Shown here in pieces: positions 52,506-64,000 of a stretch of 64,000 bases of DNA (position 1 is its first letter; each line of letters starts with the position of its first letter). The stretch covers positions 24,717,703 through 24,781,702 of the forward strand of contig NC_090178.1 of assembly GCF_024679245.1 (NCBI RefSeq). Reading direction: 5' to 3'. The notes below the pieces were generated by a model. That model saw nothing but the letters and a program-made list of their open reading frames with translations. It was not told the origin of the DNA and did not search any database. The DNA comes from Pseudorasbora parva (lineage: Eukaryota > Chordata > Actinopteri > Cypriniformes > Gobionidae). Position numbers and translations under genes: made by a program.

Positions 52506-54200
52506 ACTCCGACGTAACGTCAGTGACTGACGAATGGGAGTTTCGCCTAGAAGCCAATCATCTTGGAGATCTTAGAAAACGCCCAATGGCAGTGCCAATG
52601 CCATGGGCATGCAAGATTTGCATGCGTAACTCCGCCTACCCACATGGGTATATAAGGAAGTAGCTGGCATGTATCGCATTATGTTTCTGCTTCGGAGCCA
52701 AGAGCATCTCTTCACTCCTGCAAGCCTGAATTTTGAAGTCCTCTCTTCAGTCTTCGAGACGAGCGGTTCTCCAGGGTGTTGGTGTAACGGCGCGTTCCAG
52801 CAATCTCACATTGCCTGCCTGCTGATCTGTGCAGTGATCTGCAACAGCTGTGTGTGATTTCCCTGGGTGCTTCAGCACTCTGCAGAGCTTCTTCTCACAA
52901 AAAGAGCATTCATTTTTCAAGATGGTTTGCCCGCGCACTTCCAGGTGCGATCTATATTTTTGTTGCTGTCTTTGGGACGCATTCACTGCTCGACGTGTTT
53001 GGGCCCAGCACGTTCGGACAGTGTTTGTGGATGTGCTGTGTTCCCTCTGCGGGAACATGACCATCGCGATGTTGTGGTCGAGACTCAATGATCTCTGTAA
53101 AGAGAGAGAGTCCCCTCTGCCACACCCCGATCTACCATTTTCGAGAGAGGTGGTACTTTGGCTGGTGGCCAGGGTGACCTGAGGGCGGTGCTGTGGTATT
53201 AAGAACCCCGACGATCATTCCTCGGGCCACTCCCGCCCTCTTGCACATCGCTTCCAGCGAGTGTTGGACTGAAGCAGCGGGACCGTCTGCTGACGCCCCG
53301 TTCGTTTCGTTCATTCTCCAGATAGCAGCGAGAGGTCGATTGCCGCATCTCAAGGTGGGCTAGAGTCCTTTGGGGATGACAATTTGGCTATGCTCCGCCT
53401 CCGGGTGTGGTAGCACTGTAGAATCTGAGCTAGAGTTGACAGCCATGTTATCTCGGGCAGCCGCAAGCCTCGGGCTGGAGTGAATCTCCACCCTGTCACT
53501 AGTGCTCACGGTTGGGCGATTGTTTTTTGGAGATGGCACCCGACAGCTGCGGGCCCCGCCCCCAATGATGCCGAGATGCATCCCGACATTCATGAGGAGT
53601 GCACGCAGTCCGGGAGATCTCCGTGTCTTCCCGCGACAGTTCGGTGGCCTCCTCCGCCCTCGAGGGGTCGCGGCCTAAGGGTACACTGGGGTCCCTCCCC
53701 CTCAGTCAGATGCTCTGTTGCGCACTACGGAGTGCTTTGACCTGATGCAGTGAGGCTATCCTAAGTGCCCTCCCAAGCCTGTTGGCTCATCTACTTCGTT
53801 GGCGTAGTCCAGCAGTGCTATGGGGTAAGCTGCCGTCCCGATGCGTATGCACAGGGACAGAGCTGATCCAGGGCTTACGAGATGCGTGCCACCACCGATG
53901 CCACCCAGCGCGGCGTAGGTGACCACACGCCCCTTGGGTCAGGAGATGTCCACAGCTGTGGTCCGGGAAAGACAATTGGCCTTATTTGGTCGATGTGGGA
54001 AGGCTGAGTGAGCCCACCTCCTCAGCTCGCCCATATCCCAGGCTGGCCTTATCGGCGGCACGGTCGAGGACTGCGCCCAACAGTTCTTGGCCGTCCCCAG
54101 AGGCAGACTGAGGCCATTAAAGACACTTACTGCCCCGCCGGCCCGCTGCTGCACCTAAGCGCCGCCGGCACAGTTGCCTCAGCCTCTGCCTCTGCTACTG
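52506..54200 (+). pseudogene. 5' end and decayed gag of a DIRS element
   Basis: Starts with a terminal segment (gttcagtcactccgacgtaa, then a tatataagg box at 52,650 and tctgcttcggagcc). From about 52,920 a broken gag can be followed: a CLGP...C-x2-C-like stretch and MTIAMLWSRLN (52,990-53,095), acidic and Ser-rich parts, a GDWFFGDGTRQ-like stretch near 53,520, and Ala-rich parts to 54,190. There are many stops and frameshifts. It retains the N-terminal Cys motif missing from the intact copy. Confidence 0.65.
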
Positions 54201-54389
54201 CACATCTGCATGTCTTGTTGAGAAATATTTGTGTGATTAAACTTGTTGGAACTTTATTCCACATCATTGTCTGTTTGCCTGCAACCATCTGTGACAATAT
54301 GCTGACGTTGGGGATATTTGGAAGAGAGGTCAAAACCTACCTTAAGTGATTTCAAGTTCGCAAATAGCTATCAAAAAGAATGAAAAATG

Positions 54390-55050
54390 GAGAATAGAAT
54401 GGAGTTTTAATGTCAACAAGTAACTTAATAAAGCTATTGAACTATAACAATTAAAGGTTGAGTATCTTTGGTCATACCTGGAAGAAACATGTTGAGGAAA
54501 TGGATAAAAAGTGCAGGAGGATTTTAAATGTGATAAGGACAATAGCTGGAAAATAATGATTTTCTTTCAGCTCCCCAATGTTAACAATATATCAAGCCTT
54601 GATAAGATATATTATTGATTATGAACGCATGATTTATGGTGCAGCATCAGAAACATTATTGAGAAGTCTAGATAGGATGCAGTATAAAGCTCTTCAACTA
54701 TGCTTAGCAGCATCGAAAACAACACTACGGCATTTATATAATAAAAAAGGGTAAAATATATAAAGGTGGAAGAAATAGAAAAGAAGAAGAGTAAGTAATT
54801 AGGAAGAGATTTGGACACATGGGATTGAATGCTTCGTTGTTCATAGCTACATGAGACTGTGTGAAAATTGCGGAGAGAAAGAACCAGTGGAGCATGTAAT
54901 ATATGATTGTAAAAGGTATGATGTAGAAAGGAATTTCATTTTTAAACAAAAAAGGTCTGGTAAATAAGGATTTGGAATATCTGTTAGGATATGATTTTAA
55001 TAGAGATCGGATACAGGACATTAATAAAATACATATACTACTAGGTTAAG
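54390..55050 (+). pseudogene. LINE reverse-transcriptase 3' remnant (I/Nimb-like)
   Basis: Broken frames read HVEEMDKKCRRILNVIRTIAG, LTIYQALIRYIIDYERMIYG, LLRSLDRMQYKALQLCLAA and, after a frameshift, LRLCENCGEKEPVEHVIYDCKR. The last is a C-x2-C...H-x4-C motif found at the C-terminus of I- and Nimb-type LINE proteins. It is a strongly 5'-truncated, dead copy; the clade is inferred from the C-terminal motif only. Confidence 0.65.
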
Positions 55051-55059
55051 TGAAAGGAT

Positions 55060-56407
55060 TTAGAGGGGTCTTATAATGCCATTTTTATACAAGTTAATCT
55101 GATTCTTTAGTGTCTAAATTAAAACTTTGTAATATACTTTAATTAAAAATTCTCATTAGTATTGTAAGAAAACACAAATTTTACCTGGTCAAAAACAGCT
55201 CTGTTTTCACCAAGCCATTTCAGTGTATAAGGCTTTAAATTATGAATGACCCCGCCCCTCTGTTCTGTGGGCCAGCAGGTGGAGCTGTTGCCCTAGACAA
55301 CAGCAGAGGTGCAGGAGTCTCTGAGGACAGATTTATGCAACTGTTATCAATTTTAACCGGAGTCAGACCACGGACAAGATGACGGCTCCAACGAAATATG
55401 ACATTCACTAAACAGGACGTTTCTGAATGGTTGGTTAAGGTAATGTCATTTGATCTCTCTTTATGTACTGGCAGGGTAATGTTAGCGCAAATGCTATGTG
55501 TTTAAAGATAGTTCATTGACAGACTGATGTTACACCTAATGCTAATAAAACATTTTTTTTTGTTAATATCGGTTTGTCAGTGATACGTAACGTTATCTAA
55601 TTTGTAATAACATTTACAACACAATTCGTTTTTGACAGTAAGAAACACAATTATTAACCATCTACATAATTAAGCTTAGTGTTACCATGTCCGCGTTAAC
55701 TTTAAAACCAGCGTACACAGTTTGTAATTACACAATAGCCATAACGTGTTGTTCATTATAAACACTGGATTATGAATTATATTGAGAACGTCATACATAG
55801 AAAGCATGCTGTAATTTAACTTACCCTGTAAACTTTAGCTGCATTCATCGGGACACCTGCACGCGTTTCAAACTACACTCACTTCTTCTGGAGATGCAGG
55901 ATGAACATCAATAGTTTTTACAGATCTTTATTCAGGAGCAGCTTCTTAGCAAAACCTACTTCATACTGACCCTCGGTTATAAGGCACTCTGGTGAGAAAT
56001 GCTTTGAGGTTCGCGTAGACATAAAAGCATCAACGAAAACAAAACTCAGCCAGCTGTGTCTTTACCGGTTCAGATTTACGAACATCAGAATGACTGCTGT
56101 GTTCATTGTTACACCCAAGAACAGAACACCACAGTCGCTTAGACGCCATTCTGCTCCAGCATCTCTACATATACAATGGTGGATATGACGACGACAGCTT
56201 AAGCTCGCTCAGTGTGGGTCTGAGTTGAAATTGCTTGTCAAGCAACTGTCGTGGGAGGGCTGTCCGACCGTGTGACGTCACGCGGTCGAATGGCTCGATT
56301 TGAGACAGGAGAAAACATATAAGGAGATTTAAAAAAAAAAAAAAACACTTGATGGATTTTATCATTACCATACAATCAGCTTGTAACAGTGCATATGACC
56401 CCTTTAA
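55060..56407. mobile_element. Non-autonomous DNA transposon, short TIRs
   Basis: Left end ttagaggggtcttataatgc and, inverted at the right end, ttaaaggggtcatatgcact. TTA/TAA at both edges may be the target site, as in Harbinger-type elements. 1.35 kb, no frame. Confidence 0.55.
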
Positions 56408-58039
56408 ATATAGAATGCGAATGGTCCCTCAGCCCTGCACATTTGTATGTCTCCCATATTTGATTCCCAGTGGGGGCAGTTTCAAGACCACAGTCCTAGG
56501 ACCACATTTCTAGGACCCTATAGCAAACTGGATGACCAAGGACCAAGAACCATAACCTCTTAGCAACCAAGCTGAATTGCAAGACATAAAGTAGTATTTG
56601 GGTGGAATAACTGCAGAATTATGATGGTCATATTGAGACATAATGAGGACATTGTGAGGACAATGAGCACATTGTTTTCACTAATTTGTATTTGGATGCT
56701 TGGATGAGTTATCATTATAAAATTAATAATCACATACCCTAAAGTAGACTATTATTTTATTACAGTCATTTATTTTAATTAGCTGTTCATACATTGCACT
56801 GAATAAAAAAAAGATTTTTACTGCTTTTTGAAATTGCTTAATTAAAAGAGCTAAAGCAACACAATTGCGATACATTTTGTCCAAACTTAATTTGGTTGTG
56901 TTTAATCCACTTAAATACTGTACAAGTCAAACTGACGTCAAACTTAATCTGTTTGTATTGCGTTACATGAATGATTTGTGTTGCATTAACTAAAACTGGG
57001 CTGGGCTTGATAGTTCCCAGCATGCTTTGCCTATGGCTAAATTAAGTAAATGTTTTTTTATTTTAAATGTAAAAGTTTTTTAATGTATTTTTGAGCAACA
57101 TGACGAAGGGGGAGACTTGACTGGGTTTTATAGAGTTTAATATTCGGTTATGTTGGAAATATTAGAACAATTAAAATTATTGTGGGTTACAATATTGTGA
57201 AGAAGAGTGGAGCATTTGCTTAAGCTGTGGACTAATACAACGGTCAATGGCTTGTCTGAAAGAGCTTTTAATGCTAAGCATTTAAGATGCTAATGTGTGC
57301 TATTGCTAAAGGTTAGTCAAACAGCTTGTCCAGTATTATAAATCAGTTGTGTAACATTAAAGTATATGGAATTGAAGTGGATGAATGAATATATGAAACT
57401 GAATGTCTGAATCATGACTAGAAGTCATATAAAATTCACTTTGAAACTACTTGAGTCACTTTAAATGTATTCATTCCATGATGTTGAAGTTACATGAACA
57501 AATTACGTTTGTTTAACGCAGTTGATTTATGTGGGACCGATGTACCCAATTAAATAATGTAAACCCAACGCACTTTCTTTTCAGTGTGCAGTGCACTCAA
57601 CTGCCATGCACTAGTATGCCGATTAGAGTAAAGTGTCAAGTGAAGTAATTTTGAACAAACATCTTTTTTCACACAAGCTTTAAACTCTTATCAGTTATTA
57701 TGTCACTATTGTGCTGTAACTTCATGTGCCACCTGCAAATTATCAAAAATTATCTGAAAAGGCCACAACTTAAAACCAGGTGTCACAGGATGTGTCTCAA
57801 GTTCCAACAGCATGTGCCAGTGGCATCAATACATAAGTTTCCATACCACCAAATGTAAAATCCCGCATTTACTCCTAATTAGCTAGAGGATAAAGTTAGA
57901 GGATGGGATACAAGCTACACAGAATATCCTACAGTGTACAGACTTTAAGATATGTATACTAAAGTGCACATTTACTCTCAATACATTCATTTTGTCCAAA
58001 TGTAGTATATTTGATCATTCAGGAGGGTTCATTTGGCCA
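56408..58039. other. AT-rich intergenic sequence, no gene seen
   Basis: Only short motifs such as gttcccagcatgctttgcc near 57,014 are noticed; these occur in fish miniature elements, but the boundaries could not be set. Confidence 0.4.
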
Positions 58040-58728
58040 AATCAGAGATTAATCTTTGATTTAATTCTCACTTAAGATATCCTAAAGAAAACATGGAAAA
58101 GTTTGGCTAGCCTTAATAAGGTTACCTCTTTTAATAGAACATAGTATGTAAACTCTGTTATGAAAATGCTTTTGCTGTTCTCAGTAAAATCTTCCTGCTG
58201 CCCAATTGGTTTTCTTGATTTTAGATGTTACATGTAATCAGGAGATGTTTTGTCTAATAGATAAGTGGCAGCTCGACTTTGTTACCAATAAATGTCACCA
58301 AAATGTTTCAATAATTTGGCACTTTGGAGAGTTTCAGATTGCACATTTTTTTATCACACCTTTAAAGTGAATTTGTGAAACATTAAAGAGACATACACTT
58401 GGAATCATTTCATTTAGAGTTAAGATTAACATGTTGATTGCTGTATCACCGGCAAGTGAATCAGTGTAAAGAAAATAATTCAATGCTCATTCAATGATAT
58501 AAAGCCCAGTAATTTTACATGTTCTGCCACCTGAGATGCTGGAATATAGGCTACAAAAGGATAGGCCAATCCTGAAAAGGACAATTGCCTTGAAAAATGT
58601 ATGGATGTATAAATGTATATCCTATTAAATTATACTCAGGAGGCTGAAGATAGATGCAGAGCCTAAACAATGACTACAACTCTTGTGAAGTCAGACACTG
58701 GTTAGTGATTGACAGCGGCTTCTCGTGT

Positions 58729-58813
58729 TTAATTCACCAGCAAAAGGAGGCAAACCACCAAGAGGATCAGAGAAGTCTTGCCACTGGAATTGCAAAACAT
58801 GTCCAGACCTCCA
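58729..58813 (-). CDS. Terminal exon, right gene: CNSS motif and hydrophobic tail
   Basis: Acceptor ttctctcctcttttag; one base completes the split codon, then 27 codons read GGLDMFCNSSGKT, SLILLVVC, LLLLVN and TAA. Compared with the left gene it lacks two codons (Val-Ser), changes C-L-G-I to G-L-D-M and Ala to Gly in the NSS-A cluster, and keeps every hydrophobic residue. Changes concentrate outside the tail, as expected if the anchor signal is under selection. The deduced end fits GPI attachment at the Asn-Ser-Ser-Gly region. The longer frame on the plus strand over this exon is a shadow. Confidence 0.74.
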
Positions 58814-59463
58814 CTAAAAGAGGAGAGAAATACAGATGTGATAATATGATAAATTCAAAACACTGTCTTTCTATCACAATGCCACCTCAATGTAAAATAT
58901 TAATTTCATCACATTGATAAAGTACAGTTTGGAGTGTTTCATTTTTATCATTATAAAATGTGTCCTCGCTTCTGATGGGTCAAAGCAGAGTGCCAAAATC
59001 TACAGTATTATATACTGTAGTAACAATTATGATGCAAAACACCTATTTACTATATCAACACCATAAACAGATTATTGTATTATTTTTATGTATTCTGTCA
59101 TGTCAGGAACTATGACTGAATTCAGAATAGCATAGCAATCACTATAAAGATATTGCAGAAAAAGTGAGAGTAGTGTAGTATGCTATTTTATAATTGCATA
59201 TAGTCTAACAGAAGAATACCACTTAATAAATGTGCTTATTAAAATGTTTTAGTAAAAATATGAAGTTTTAACATGTTATCTGTTTAAATGTACTGTGCAT
59301 CACTCCATACAACAATCTTTATTTATGATGACTACAGTATAGCCTACACATTATAACACATCAATCCTCCCAAATCTTATTGCTTAAGAAGTGCATTCAT
59401 ACAATAAAATCATGCAGTTATAAAGTCATAAAATACAAATAACCGTATGTGATTGTGGCTTAC

Positions 59464-59514
59464 TTAGTGGGTTTTGAAGTTGTCGAAATGGTCTGATAAG
59501 GTGTGGGAAGAACT
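59464..59514 (-). CDS. Mini-exon, right gene: Thr/Ser/Pro-rich stalk
   Basis: 51-nt phase-2 exon encoding VLPTPYQTISTTSKPT between ccctcctag and gtaagc. It is the same length and 3' sequence as mini-exon 5 of the left gene. The intron to the terminal exon is 650 bp, against 9.3 kb in the left gene. No second copy of the exon was found to the right, so the array is specific to the left gene or lies beyond the window. Upstream exons are not visible. Confidence 0.68.
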   Translation of the reverse strand, partial: SSSHTLSDHFDNFKTH

Positions 59515-59720
59515 CTAGGAGGGAAGATACTGGTAGGTTAATTTCATCAGACACTACATTATTGTATCCTGTTTCCTTTCCAGTAAACTCTGAACACAAT
59601 AATCATTTAAAATGACAAAGCTCTAAGCTTCTATGCAAGGAACCAACGCAATCTCATGACCAATTTGTTTGTATTTGTTCGAGGTGGCAAAAAACATTTC
59701 TTAAGAATTGCACTTTGAAT

Positions 59721-60660
59721 TTGAATAATAAAAATATAATTTTGTCTTTGTTTTTAAAAGATATGTTATGTAGCTTTCTAAAAAAATAAAAATGGGCCAA
59801 AATGTAATCAATGAGAGAAACATCGTTATTGCTTTAGATTACGGCCCGGAAAGTACTGCATAATTAAAGCGAATTTACAGCATAACTTTCGATAATTATA
59901 GTGTAACTATAAAGTAAGTACTTGTAGGGGAACAATATGTAATATTTGGGAAATAAAGAGGTAACTGTCAGGAAAATTAACAAGTTATTTATACTGTAAG
60001 TATTTTTTTATTTAAGGGGTAATTATGTTGTTTTTATGTAGTTACAGGGTAAGTACAATAAAAAAACAGATACACAATCTGATATCACTCAGAAATATTT
60101 ATTTAAAAAACAACTTAATTCAAAACTTGATTTTTGACCCTTCTTCTTATTATTATTATTTTATTTTTAATAAATAAAATTTTCATTTTGAATTATAACG
60201 TCCTGACAGAAAGAGGCATATTCTGTCCCTTTCTGTTTCTTTTCTTGTTCCCTTGAGGAAGATCTTCTTTTTCCTTTTTTCCATTGATGGATCTTAAGAA
60301 GAATCCCATCTCTTTTGAAATTTTGTATTAGCCTATTATTTATTAAAAGAAAAAGTAGCACATCAAGAAATGCTGTCATAATTTAGTAATCGTTTCATAT
60401 CCGATCAGCTGATACCAGCGCGTGCATGAGGCGCTTTAAGCTTTTGTGGCGTTCTCATGCACGTTTCATCTGAAACACACGCGAAAACTGGCGTCTCTTG
60501 TATTTTATTCCTGTTTGTTTCTAATTGCTATTATCTTATTATGTTATTGTTTGTATACTGTTGTGAGCATTAAAAAAACCCGACAGCATCTGACACCTGC
60601 GTGACCAGAGTTTTTCAGCTTGCGCACGTCAAGCTTCAAGTTACCTCAAGCGTGAAAACG
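59721..60660. other. Unassigned repeat-like sequence
   Basis: Includes ttacggcccggaaagtactg and repeated aattacag/taactataaagtaagt motifs (59,840-60,060), probably a decayed DNA transposon, then a GC-richer stretch with gcgcgtgcatgag. No gene found. Confidence 0.35.
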
Positions 60661-61194
60661 CACTCAGTTACTTTTGTAACCTTGGTTCTCTTAGAGAGGG
60701 AACGAGTATTGCGTATCTGAAAAAGCTCCTTTTCTTGAGAATATGAAGCAAAACTTTTATTCACATATGTATCTATGTAAAGCGCAGTGCTGCTGCACTG
60801 CAATAGCGCAGCGCGAGGAGTTCTCTGATTGGCCGTTCCTGCGGTTACTGCAGGAACCCATGGTGAGGCGGCTTAGGAGAGCGAGCCAGTGGGGGCACTT
60901 AGAAAAAATGCCGAAAAAGGGTTTACAATTTAGCATACTGAAGGCTATATAAGACTGTGTTTCGCCATAGGTATCAGGTTTTAAAAATCGACTGAAGCGA
61001 TACCTGAGTAGCACAAGCACAGCGCGGAACGCAATACTAGTTCCCTCTCTCAGGGAACCAAGGTTGCGTAAGTAACCGAGTACGTTTCCTATCGAGAGGT
61101 CTCTCATATTGCGTATGGCAACAAAATTTAAAACGCTGTACGTGCTGACTGACCCAAGATTGCCAAATGAAATGAGGGAAAGAAAAAAAAACCT
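60661..61194 (-). mobile_element. Terminal repeat and ICR of second-family DIRS element
   Basis: On the minus strand it shows catacgcaatatgagagacc, ggttacttacgcaaccttgg and ttccctctctaagagaacca, matching the 51,960-52,505 segment in inverse orientation. Confidence 0.75.
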
Positions 61195-61758
61195 CTAGAG
61201 AGACAGATAGAGTCTCAATGCTCTGATTGGGCAGAGTAGACACGTGTCTTTTTCACCCTTTGATGCGGGCAATGGAAGCAGTGAAATCACTTGCGTTCTG
61301 AAAGGAGTAGATAGTACTTTGGGTATATAACCATGTCTCGGTTTGAGAACAGCCTTGGAGTCGTTGGGCCCGAACTCGAGACAGGAAGGACTCACGGAGA
61401 GTGTGTGTAAATCACTCACTCGCTTAACTGAGGCCAGAGCCAGCAGAAACGTGGTTTTGAGTGTTAAGTGCTTTATGCTCGCGGACTGAAGCGGTTCGAA
61501 GGGGGAACCCTTCATAGCTTCTAATACTGTGGCAAGGTCCCAAATAGGGACTGAGGGAGGGCGAGGTGGGTTTAGTCTCCTGGCCCCTTTAAGAAAATGT
61601 AGGAGAAAGTCGAGCACTTCTGCCACTTCGTAGGATTGTGCGTCGAGATTTTGCGCAGCACACCAGTTAGAAAACACTGACCACTTCAATGCATAGAGAC
61701 GCCTGGTCGCGGGGGCTCTAGCTGCGTTCGCTGGAAATCGATGTGGCCTGAGGGTCAT
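61195..61758 (-). pseudogene. DIRS tyrosine recombinase fragment, truncated
   Basis: Frame of 187 codons: RAPATRRLYALKWSVFSNW, VPIWDLATVLEAMKGSPFEP, LALASVKRVSDLHTLSVSPS (first catalytic Arg), HGYIPKVLSTPF and LLCPIRALRLYLSL. It stops before the H-x-x-R and Tyr motifs and runs directly into the terminal repeat, so an internal deletion removed the catalytic C-terminus. Same family as 49,397-49,895. Confidence 0.87.
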
Positions 61759-62325
61759 AGTCGGTGGATCGCAGCATTGACATCCAGACCTGATTCGCTC
61801 TTCGGACTCGACAATTCCTCAGAATTAAATGCCACCATAATCACCCATCAATGAACATGGTCTGAATGAAAGGCTAAATAAACATATCTAACTCCTCAAA
61901 GTCAGATAATATATAATTTGAATTCCTCAGAATTAAATTCAGCCATAATCACCAAACAATTAATATTTAATATTTTTTCATACGGAACTGTCATCTAAAC
62001 GCTGCCTCGGCAGATGCAAGATTCGATCCGTTTACAACAAATTTGGCTTTCGTCCCTCGAGATGACCACAGGCTCGAGGATGAAACACCCGAAAAGCGCA
62101 CTTTTGTTTTTTTCTTTGGCTGTACGCGTCAAGATATTTCTCAATAAACACAGCCAGCACCATCAGGAACTGACTGCAAGCCTTGCACCAAACAGTATCA
62201 CGTACACAGATCGCATGTGTTCAGTCTTATTGCAGACCCGTAATCTATGCACTGCCTCTGCAATGCAAGATCAAGCTTTGCATTATGAAGTGGCTGGTGA
62301 GCTCTCATTACTACTTCACTCCCTC
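61759..62325. other. Unassigned sequence
   Basis: No supported gene. A short TIR-like or repeat stretch around 61,815-61,950 repeats attcctcagaattaaatkcm and ccataatcacc twice (61,814 and 61,921). Confidence 0.35.
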
Positions 62326-62649
62326 GATGCTGAGCATGTCTAATTCCTCGGAATCAAACTACTCAAGCATCTGGTTCTCCACCCGGGTGGAAGAAGCCGC
62401 AACACGGGCTTTCGTACAGGGACGGAGAACACCGGGTCACTACAGGCAGCCCCCTCGTGAACGGCCCGATTGCCCTCATTATATGAATGAAGTTGCTTTT
62501 TTTTGGTTTGTTGTTGTTTTCAGGTTTTAACGACACCTGCCTAGATGCTGCGCATGTCTGATTCCTCAGAATCAGACGGCTCGAGCATCGGATTCTCCAA
62601 CCCAGGGGAAGAAGCTGCAGCGGGGGCATCCATGCAGGGATGGAGAACA
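62326..62649 (+). repeat. Two diverged ~106-bp direct repeats, possibly from DIRS gag
   Basis: 62,326-62,431 and 62,544-62,649 both run from gatgctg-gcatgtctratt to ggagaac. The second stays open as MSDSSESDGSSIGFSNPGEE. Ser/acidic composition resembles the DIRS gag N-terminus, but the assignment is weak. Confidence 0.45.
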
Positions 62650-64000
62650 TCTGAACTGTCAAACGAGAGAAGCTGAGAAGGTGCCTTAGCAGTCCCAAGA
62701 CCCGCTGACAAGTTAATTTACGCATGTGATTACTGTTTGGGAATTTTTTCTGGTAACACTTTACCGTAAGGGTACATGAATTTTCATGAATTCATGCATT
62801 AATTCATGCATCATGCATTACCACATGCATTAATATCTCATGAATCATCAGGAACTAACAGGAATTTAAAGTCTTTCATTCATGACTTCATGGATGAACA
62901 ATACCTTAATTAAAACATTAACAAAGGTGAGTACATCATCATACATTACGGTTTATTACACATGATTATGTTTTCTATGTTTAAAAATTGGTCTAATTCA
63001 TGCATGTAAGACTACTTTCGTAACCAGAATTTATGTATTTATGTATGTATGTATGTAATTTGTGTACATTTTACCTCCTATGATGTAATGTTGTTGTTTT
63101 TGTTACTGCTGCTGCAATGTAACATTTTAGAATGACCCCATAAAGACTAGGTGATTACATACATTTTCAGCTAATGGGATCCATTAAAATAAATAAATAA
63201 AAAGACTACTTTAAATTATGTTTTATTTTTATTTATCGGGAGGAGCACATTACGAATTTATCCTAATTCATTTGCTTTACTCTATTTGTATAATGTAAGT
63301 ATGATCTTGTAAATTATTAAAGGAATATACGAAAATTCACATTACCTTGGCTGCACAGGCTAGACCAGTATATCAGTTAATGTGATTAACTAAATGTTTT
63401 CTTTAATCTCTGACTCTTAGTTAAGCATGTTCATGTCTTCTTTATAGTAGCCTGCAGGTAAATGGTATAGACCCCAAAACTGGCCACAGGCTCAGGCACA
63501 TGAATTCTGTTGACATTACAATACAGTAGTCATCATTGACTAAGCATTAGCTTCTCATGACTTCATCATGTTTGTGGCCCCTCAACTAAAGTGGTGACAT
63601 GGTCCTTTGAAACAATTATGAATGTGTTATTAGTGATGGTATTGCAAAATGACATGAATATGTACATGAAAGTTCAAGCCTTTACACACAGTTATCGTAA
63701 GCTTTTTCATAGTTTAATGTGACGTACAGATGAATATTAAAGTCGATAAATTTGTGAAGAAGGTGACAGAGGTGAAGCATTGATTGACTGAGAGACAACT
63801 ACTCTGTAAGTGTTTGTAACTTTTCTCATTTGATTGTTTGTTCATTTGGTGTTAGATAAGTGTGTCTGTGTAGTGCAGTGGTGTGTATTAGTGGTTTTGG
63901 TGTATTCTCGCGCTGTGTGTGTGGATGAGTTAGCCTTTGTTTGGTCATTGCCACGTGTCTGAGTGAACGTGTTTGTTGGGGGTATTCCTAGCGGCTTTCA
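62650..64000. other. Repeat-like, non-coding end of window
   Basis: From 62,752 ggtaacactttaccgtaagg is a frequent start of fish DNA transposons and is followed by repeated catgcattaattcatgca motifs. A (TATG)n run lies near 63,036-63,056. No frame or RNA gene supported. Confidence 0.4.

Larger units (their letters stand above)
58040..59720 (-). repeat. Right arm of inverted segmental duplication
   Basis: Read on the minus strand it matches, in order, the intron before mini-exons 1-5, the last mini-exon, the intron, the terminal exon and the 3' flank to 19,690. Identity is roughly 85-90% by eye. It lacks the Gmr1 element, the 16-18 kb transposon and the 2.54-kb amplification, and so represents the pre-insertion layout. 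Confidence 0.85.

Noticed and set aside
53000..54200. Several 60-110-codon GC-rich frames
   Set aside because: They are short open pieces of a decayed DIRS gag in shifting frames, not separate genes.
59464..59514. Right-hand mini-exon as a remnant transposon end
   Set aside because: Splice sites, phase, coding composition and position relative to the terminal exon match the left gene, which a transposon end would not explain.

Overview
The window is repeat-rich nuclear DNA of a teleost fish, most likely a cyprinid. The evidence is the mix of mobile elements: DIRS1-type tyrosine-recombinase retrotransposons, an L2-type LINE with an esterase ORF1, a Gmr1-type gypsy element, several hAT elements with 8-bp target duplications, and many short inverted-repeat elements. 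The species cannot be named from sequence alone. No conventional single-copy gene is complete here.

Two host gene 3' ends face each other across about 39 kb. The left one (+ strand) begins before the window. It lies in a 2.54-kb tandem array (1-9,560), and each repeat unit carries one small exon (66, 66, 66 and 57 nt) encoding a Thr/Ser/Pro-rich peptide. A fifth mini-exon (51 nt, 9,637-9,687) follows, then a terminal exon (18,973-19,063) encoding a CNSS motif and a hydrophobic tail that ends in a stop. The right one (- strand) has one 51-nt mini-exon (59,464-59,514) and a terminal exon (58,729-58,813). All exons share phase 2 and consensus splice sites, and every length difference is a multiple of three. 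I infer a mucin-like, GPI-anchored surface protein family whose stalk length varies with exon copy number. The family is not recognised.

Left to right: tandem array (1-9,560); intact Gmr1-type LTR retrotransposon with indistinguishable LTRs (9,779-16,062); DNA transposon with a hAT nested in it (16,113-18,579); left terminal exon; nearly complete DIRS element on the - strand (20,021-25,254); fold-back element (25,677-27,174); L2 LINE on the - strand, inactivated by a few stops and frameshifts (27,797-about 32,930); inverted dimer of a 2.46-kb terminal-inverted-repeat element forming a giant palindrome (33,867-39,951), with a hAT in one arm; DNA transposon (40,055-45,622) interrupting a tRNA-like repeat and holding smaller elements; hAT (47,684-49,043); decayed second DIRS family (49,397-54,200); LINE remnant (54,390-55,050); DNA transposon (about 55,060-56,407); right paralogue (58,040-59,720); another DIRS remnant (60,665-61,758); low-information repeats to the end.

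The two paralogous arms date each other's insertions. The right arm keeps the uninterrupted sites where the left arm carries the Gmr1 element and the 16-18 kb transposon. In the same way, the left half of the giant palindrome keeps the empty site of the hAT in its right half. All calls were made by eye; no alignment or database search was run.
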